Positions 60,371 to 64,000 of a stretch of 64,000 bases of DNA are shown piece after piece. Origin of the DNA: Blastomussa wellsi (Eukaryota; Cnidaria; Anthozoa; Scleractinia; Plerogyridae). The stretch spans positions 3,905,830 through 3,969,829 of the forward strand of contig OX393562.1 in NCBI GenBank assembly GCA_947652115.1, in the 5' to 3' direction. Made by a program: the position numbers and the translations under genes. The notes under the pieces were generated by a model. The model worked only from the letters and a program-made list of their open reading frames with translations, searched no databases and was not told the origin of the DNA. Numbering within the stretch: the stretch's first letter is position 1; every line of letters begins with the position of its first letter.

Positions 60371-60652
60371 TAAACAGTCGATGCCATTTTTAACGGTCGA
60401 TGCCATAATTGGTAACCAAGCTTTTCGGAATGGACGATGCTTTATCTGCTCTAGTTTAGAACCGGACTAGCTCAAAACTGGTTATAATTTGGTTATAGAC
60501 TAATACACACTTACCAAATGCTTAATTGTTCAATTTCACAGTGGTTTACTTGTGGTCAGCTTTATTTGTTGGGTGGGGCAATACTGTAAGTAAAATAGAC
60601 TAAGAAAGTCATCTTTTATAACAAAATTTTGTGAGGATTTGGCGGATAGGCC

Positions 60653-60740
60653 TGGTACTACTAGTGTAGTGGTCATGTAGTGGCGAAATAGGGATGTTGG
60701 CATGTCAGAGGTTCAGGGTTCGATTCTGGTCATTGACGAA
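60653..60740 (+). repeat. Degenerate tRNA-like segment
   Basis: GTGTAGTGGTCATGTAG resembles an A box and GGGTTCGATTCTGG a B box, spaced about 40 bases. It looks like a decayed tRNA or SINE head; no full cloverleaf can be drawn. A further B-box-like GGTTCGAGTCCC lies near 60992. Confidence 0.35.
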
Positions 60741-61043
60741 CAATTTTTCTTTTCTTGTGGGTAAAAAATTCGATGGAATCGACCATTTACGAAACGGAAA
60801 CTTGCTTCGCCGCCACTTTTTCCGATTCGTAACGCAACATGAACTACATCCGGGGAACCGGGCCTCTATAGTTTTTGCCCATGTTCTATTAAAAATAAAG
60901 CACGCTAATATTCCATAGCGAGCATACAGTGGTATATTCTAATGAGTAATGATACAAAAATGTACATAAACAGGCCAGTAAAGTGTTCATGGTTCGAGTC
61001 CCCTCGCTGTAATTGACGCTCAGATTTTCAATTGTCCCGCGGT

Positions 61044-61159
<116 letters not shown>

Positions 61160-61256
61160 ATACAGAAATATTGACTTGAGTGACTGATGCCCTAGGTGCA
61201 TGGTTTGCGCCCGGCTGATGCACATAAAGAATGCCAGCAAAGGCCGTGATCGCAGA

Positions 61257-61333
61257 GATGATAATAATAATAATAATAATAATAATAATGGTTATAATGA
61301 TGATGATGATGATGATAATGATAATGATAATGA
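61257..61333. repeat. AAT/GAT microsatellite
   Basis: An ATAATA tract, then GATGAT and GATAAT units, about 75 bases. The 95-bp unique spacer between this and the first microsatellite suggests both belong to one element's A-rich tails. Confidence 0.85.
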
Positions 61334-62386
61334 CTGTTGAGATACAAACACTGTACCGGAAGTGATGTAAGCCTGACATCAAGTCGAGGCTCTAGGTATT
61401 GCACCATCCGTCTTGAGTTGTTAGCATGCGCTCGTGTTGAGCAAAATAAAGGTTGAGTTCAGTCGATGTCTACTGATGTTCTCTTCGATCTAATCCACCA
61501 AATAACTATATATCCACCATTGCAACAATGACAACGATAATGATAATAATAACAAATTTGATAATGATAATAAATTTATTAAAAATAAGCGTTTGGGCCC
61601 AGGGGGACGGGACTCCCATATGAAACCGACAGGGATATTCGTCAGAAACCCTCAATTAAACCCTTTAAGGAGCCCAATTTGAGAGTGGCTAAGGCTTTTA
61701 TTGACACCCGAAAGATACCAAAATACCGAAAATAGAATATATATTTCTACATTTCTTGGTATACAGCCCTAATTTCAATGACAACTCGATGGCTAAAGAT
61801 ATTGCTATTTTGAGCCTCTCATGCTATTTTCACACTAGCAGTTAAACCCATTTTTCGTACAAACGTACTCTCCCTCTTTAATATTGTTTTTTGTGCTACA
61901 GCAATTTACAGGTATTTACTTGCACACTGACGCTTTTCACAGTTTGTCACTTTTTCTCACAAGCAAGGCCCAAAACGCGTAGTGCCGTAATCCCTTGTTA
62001 AAGAATCTTCACTTGGTATTTACCCGAAGCATGATTACCAACCTTTAATTTGTCTTTGTGTTCGGAAATTACGAGAAACATTTACAATAACTCTAAACTC
62101 GCCAATCAAACGATGAATTCAGCCATGCTAGGCGTTTTGGTATATTTTAAGGAAGACCCTTGAGATCGAACCTTACCGCTTCCTTGGGGTGTGATCAAAA
62201 AATTCTGCAGATTTTTTCAATCGTTACGTAACTTATTACATAATCATGTAGGGAGGAAAGACAACATTTAAATACGATCCATGTTTTCGCTGTACATGCT
62301 ATTAATCAAGCTGAACTTAGGACAGAAGAAACGTTTCTCCAACATTACCACTATTTTTCGATTGGACAATTGTATCGAGACGTCCC
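61334..62386. other. Intergenic, before the secreted-protein gene
   Basis: No gene recognised. A third short ATAATA-rich tract lies at about 61536-61575. The last few hundred bases are the presumed promoter of the gene starting at 62387. Confidence 0.45.
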
Positions 62387-63285
62387 ATGAATCCTTGCTG
62401 GATTCTATCAGCGTTTGCTGTTCTAGCGACTGCGAGCTTAGCAATTGGACAAGGTATGTTTTTTGGTTCACCGCTAGCTTGCTTTCACCACGGTGTGTGG
62501 CAAATACCGACTCGGCAGACTTGCAGCAATGACTGGCAGAATATTTTAAAGTAAATTCCGCGTTACTATTGCTATATTGAGAGCAGTCCGTAATGACGCT
62601 AACCCAAGTGCTTTTGAGGCTTAAGGAAGTGATATTCAGGTTAACCAGAGTGATATTTAGGATAACCAGAGTGCCAGTCTGCAGCAGGTCTGCAGAGTGC
62701 ATTTGTCGCACACCTCACGCGTCAGGCTGGCTACAAATTGGGTTATAAGAATTGCGATCTCTATTCTTTTGTTCACCCTTACAAAATTGTGTGCTTGATG
62801 TATAAAGCTGAACTAGACGATAGTGGCCGAAAACCAACTTCTAAAACATGATATTGAATAGATAAATATGTATTTGCGCAGATGCCACGAATTTCAGTTC
62901 AATGCATGTTTAATTTCTTTAAACATTCTCACTTTCCGTGTATCTTGGCCCGGTCGATTCTTCAAATACTAAAGAGACAACTATACAGAATCCTACATTC
63001 GCATAACATCTCGCGCTCCACTTTTCGGACTTATTATAAGAACTGTAGTTATATCTAAGCAGTTTGCAAATCTTTCATTGAATGGATGCAGGTTTTTCTT
63101 GCCTTGTTATTTCGAGATGTCTCTGCCTATTCTAATAATTTGCATTTATTCATTTGTTATTAACATATTCCTTGTAGACGATGGGTGCGTGTCTCTGACT
63201 GGAGGAGATCAATCGTTCGATGGAGACGTCGAATACATTGCTATGAAATGGTTCGAGACGCCTTCGATTGTATCTTTTGGAACAG
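62387..63285 (+). CDS. Secreted protein of unknown function, first two exons (partial)
   Basis: Exon 1 is 62387-62453 and exon 2 is 63178-63285; donors GTATGT and GTAACA, acceptor TATTCCTTGTAG. Exon 1 encodes a typical signal peptide: a hydrophobic core WILSAFAVLATASLA with a likely cleavage after small residues near position 19-22. The split codon is phase 1 at both ends of exon 2, so the join is in frame and exon 2 is a symmetric 1-1 exon. The mature start reads DDGCVSLTGGDQSFDGD, then EYIAMKWFETPS. I do not recognise the family. The gene continues to the right of the window; no further exon is convincing before 64000. The product should enter the secretory pathway. Confidence 0.6.
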
Positions 63286-64000
63286 GTAACAAACCGTAAT
63301 GATAAGATTTAACGCCCTCCGTCCAATAAGCGCCCCCAAAGAATGCGCTTTTATTAAAAAGCGTCCCCATTCTGATAAGCGCCCCTATTGTAATATTACA
63401 AAATTACAGCGCCGTCACAGCATATTATCAACTTAGGTTCGTCTGAGGTCTTCGTCTGAGTTTTCAGTTTATAATTATGCCCATATGAGTGCATAATTCC
63501 TTCAAATTTTCCATTTTTAACAAATTATGTATTAATAAAGTTTTGTTTTGAACATTCCGGCTGTTTCTTAAAAAGTAATTAAGTGCCCTGGCTCGAATAA
63601 AGGGGATTAAAATGTGAATTAGAATAGTTCTTCGAGAAGGGAAACACTTTTAGGATAAGAGTGTAATTCTGATATTCAATCGTGGTTTATTCAAGAAGTA
63701 ACTGGCGCTAACACCCCCACTCCATATAGTTTTTCAAACGACTGGATTTTAATCAAGCAAAATAACGACTAAAGAATAGAGACTACATAATTCTTGCCAT
63801 GGTACCCTGGATAACACCTTCAGGTTTATCGTGAGAGGGTTTCTTTGCAACTTATGCAAAGCCAATCAAGTCGACTTCAATAATCTTAACTGAAGATGAC
63901 AGCTTCACTAAGAACTTATGATTTACAGACAAGTCCTTTTGAGACTAAAACTATTGGCAAAAAGTAATGATTTTCATAAATGTGAATCGACAACGAAATA
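63286..64000. other. Intron of the secreted-protein gene or intergenic
   Basis: No exon recognised. A CG-poor, AT-rich stretch, consistent with a first-part intron. Confidence 0.4.

Noticed and set aside
60653..60740. Functional tRNA gene
   Set aside because: A- and B-box-like sequences are present but no acceptor or anticodon stem pairs properly.

Overview
The window is AT-rich, intron-containing animal DNA. Gene content points to a cnidarian, most likely an anthozoan such as a stony coral or sea anemone: an ASIC-like DEG/ENaC channel, intronless rhodopsin-class GPCRs of the melatonin-like and adenosine/melanocortin-like kinds, an Nkx6-class homeobox gene, a DIRS-type retrotransposon, a tRNA-derived SINE and many short inverted-repeat elements. 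This assignment is inference from families, not from a search.

Layout. 1-2.9 kb: no gene recognised. 2.9-13.4 kb (+): an ASIC-like channel gene whose six exons join in phase to 535 codons. Its fourth exon lies in an apparently identical 1,526-bp tandem duplication that also carries two nested inverted-repeat transposons. 17.8-18.8 kb (+): an intronless class A GPCR. 18.9-32.8 kb: a 6.9-kb direct tandem duplication. Each unit holds a melatonin-receptor-like GPCR on the minus strand: an intact copy at 22.3-23.3 kb and a copy with an internal nonsense codon at 29.2-30.1 kb. 33-41.5 kb: no convincing gene, but several non-autonomous elements and a 281-bp tandem duplication. 42.0-43.6 kb (+): a two-exon Nkx6-class gene. 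43.6-50.9 kb: no gene recognised. 50.9-55.5 kb (+): a DIRS-like element with inverted termini, an internal complementary region, a gag-like ORF and frame-broken RT/RNase H and tyrosine recombinase frames. 57.2-58.2 kb (-): a second GPCR of the 17.8-kb type. 59.5-61.6 kb: a repeat cluster with a fold-back element, a SINE with intact target duplications and AAT microsatellites. 62.4-63.3 kb (+): the first two exons of a secreted protein gene that leaves the window.

The genes do not form an operon or an obvious pathway. The common theme is sensory, signalling and developmental genes in a duplication-prone, transposon-rich setting. Coordinates of introns and mobile-element ends come from reading splice signals, phases and repeats by eye; no alignment or database search was run.
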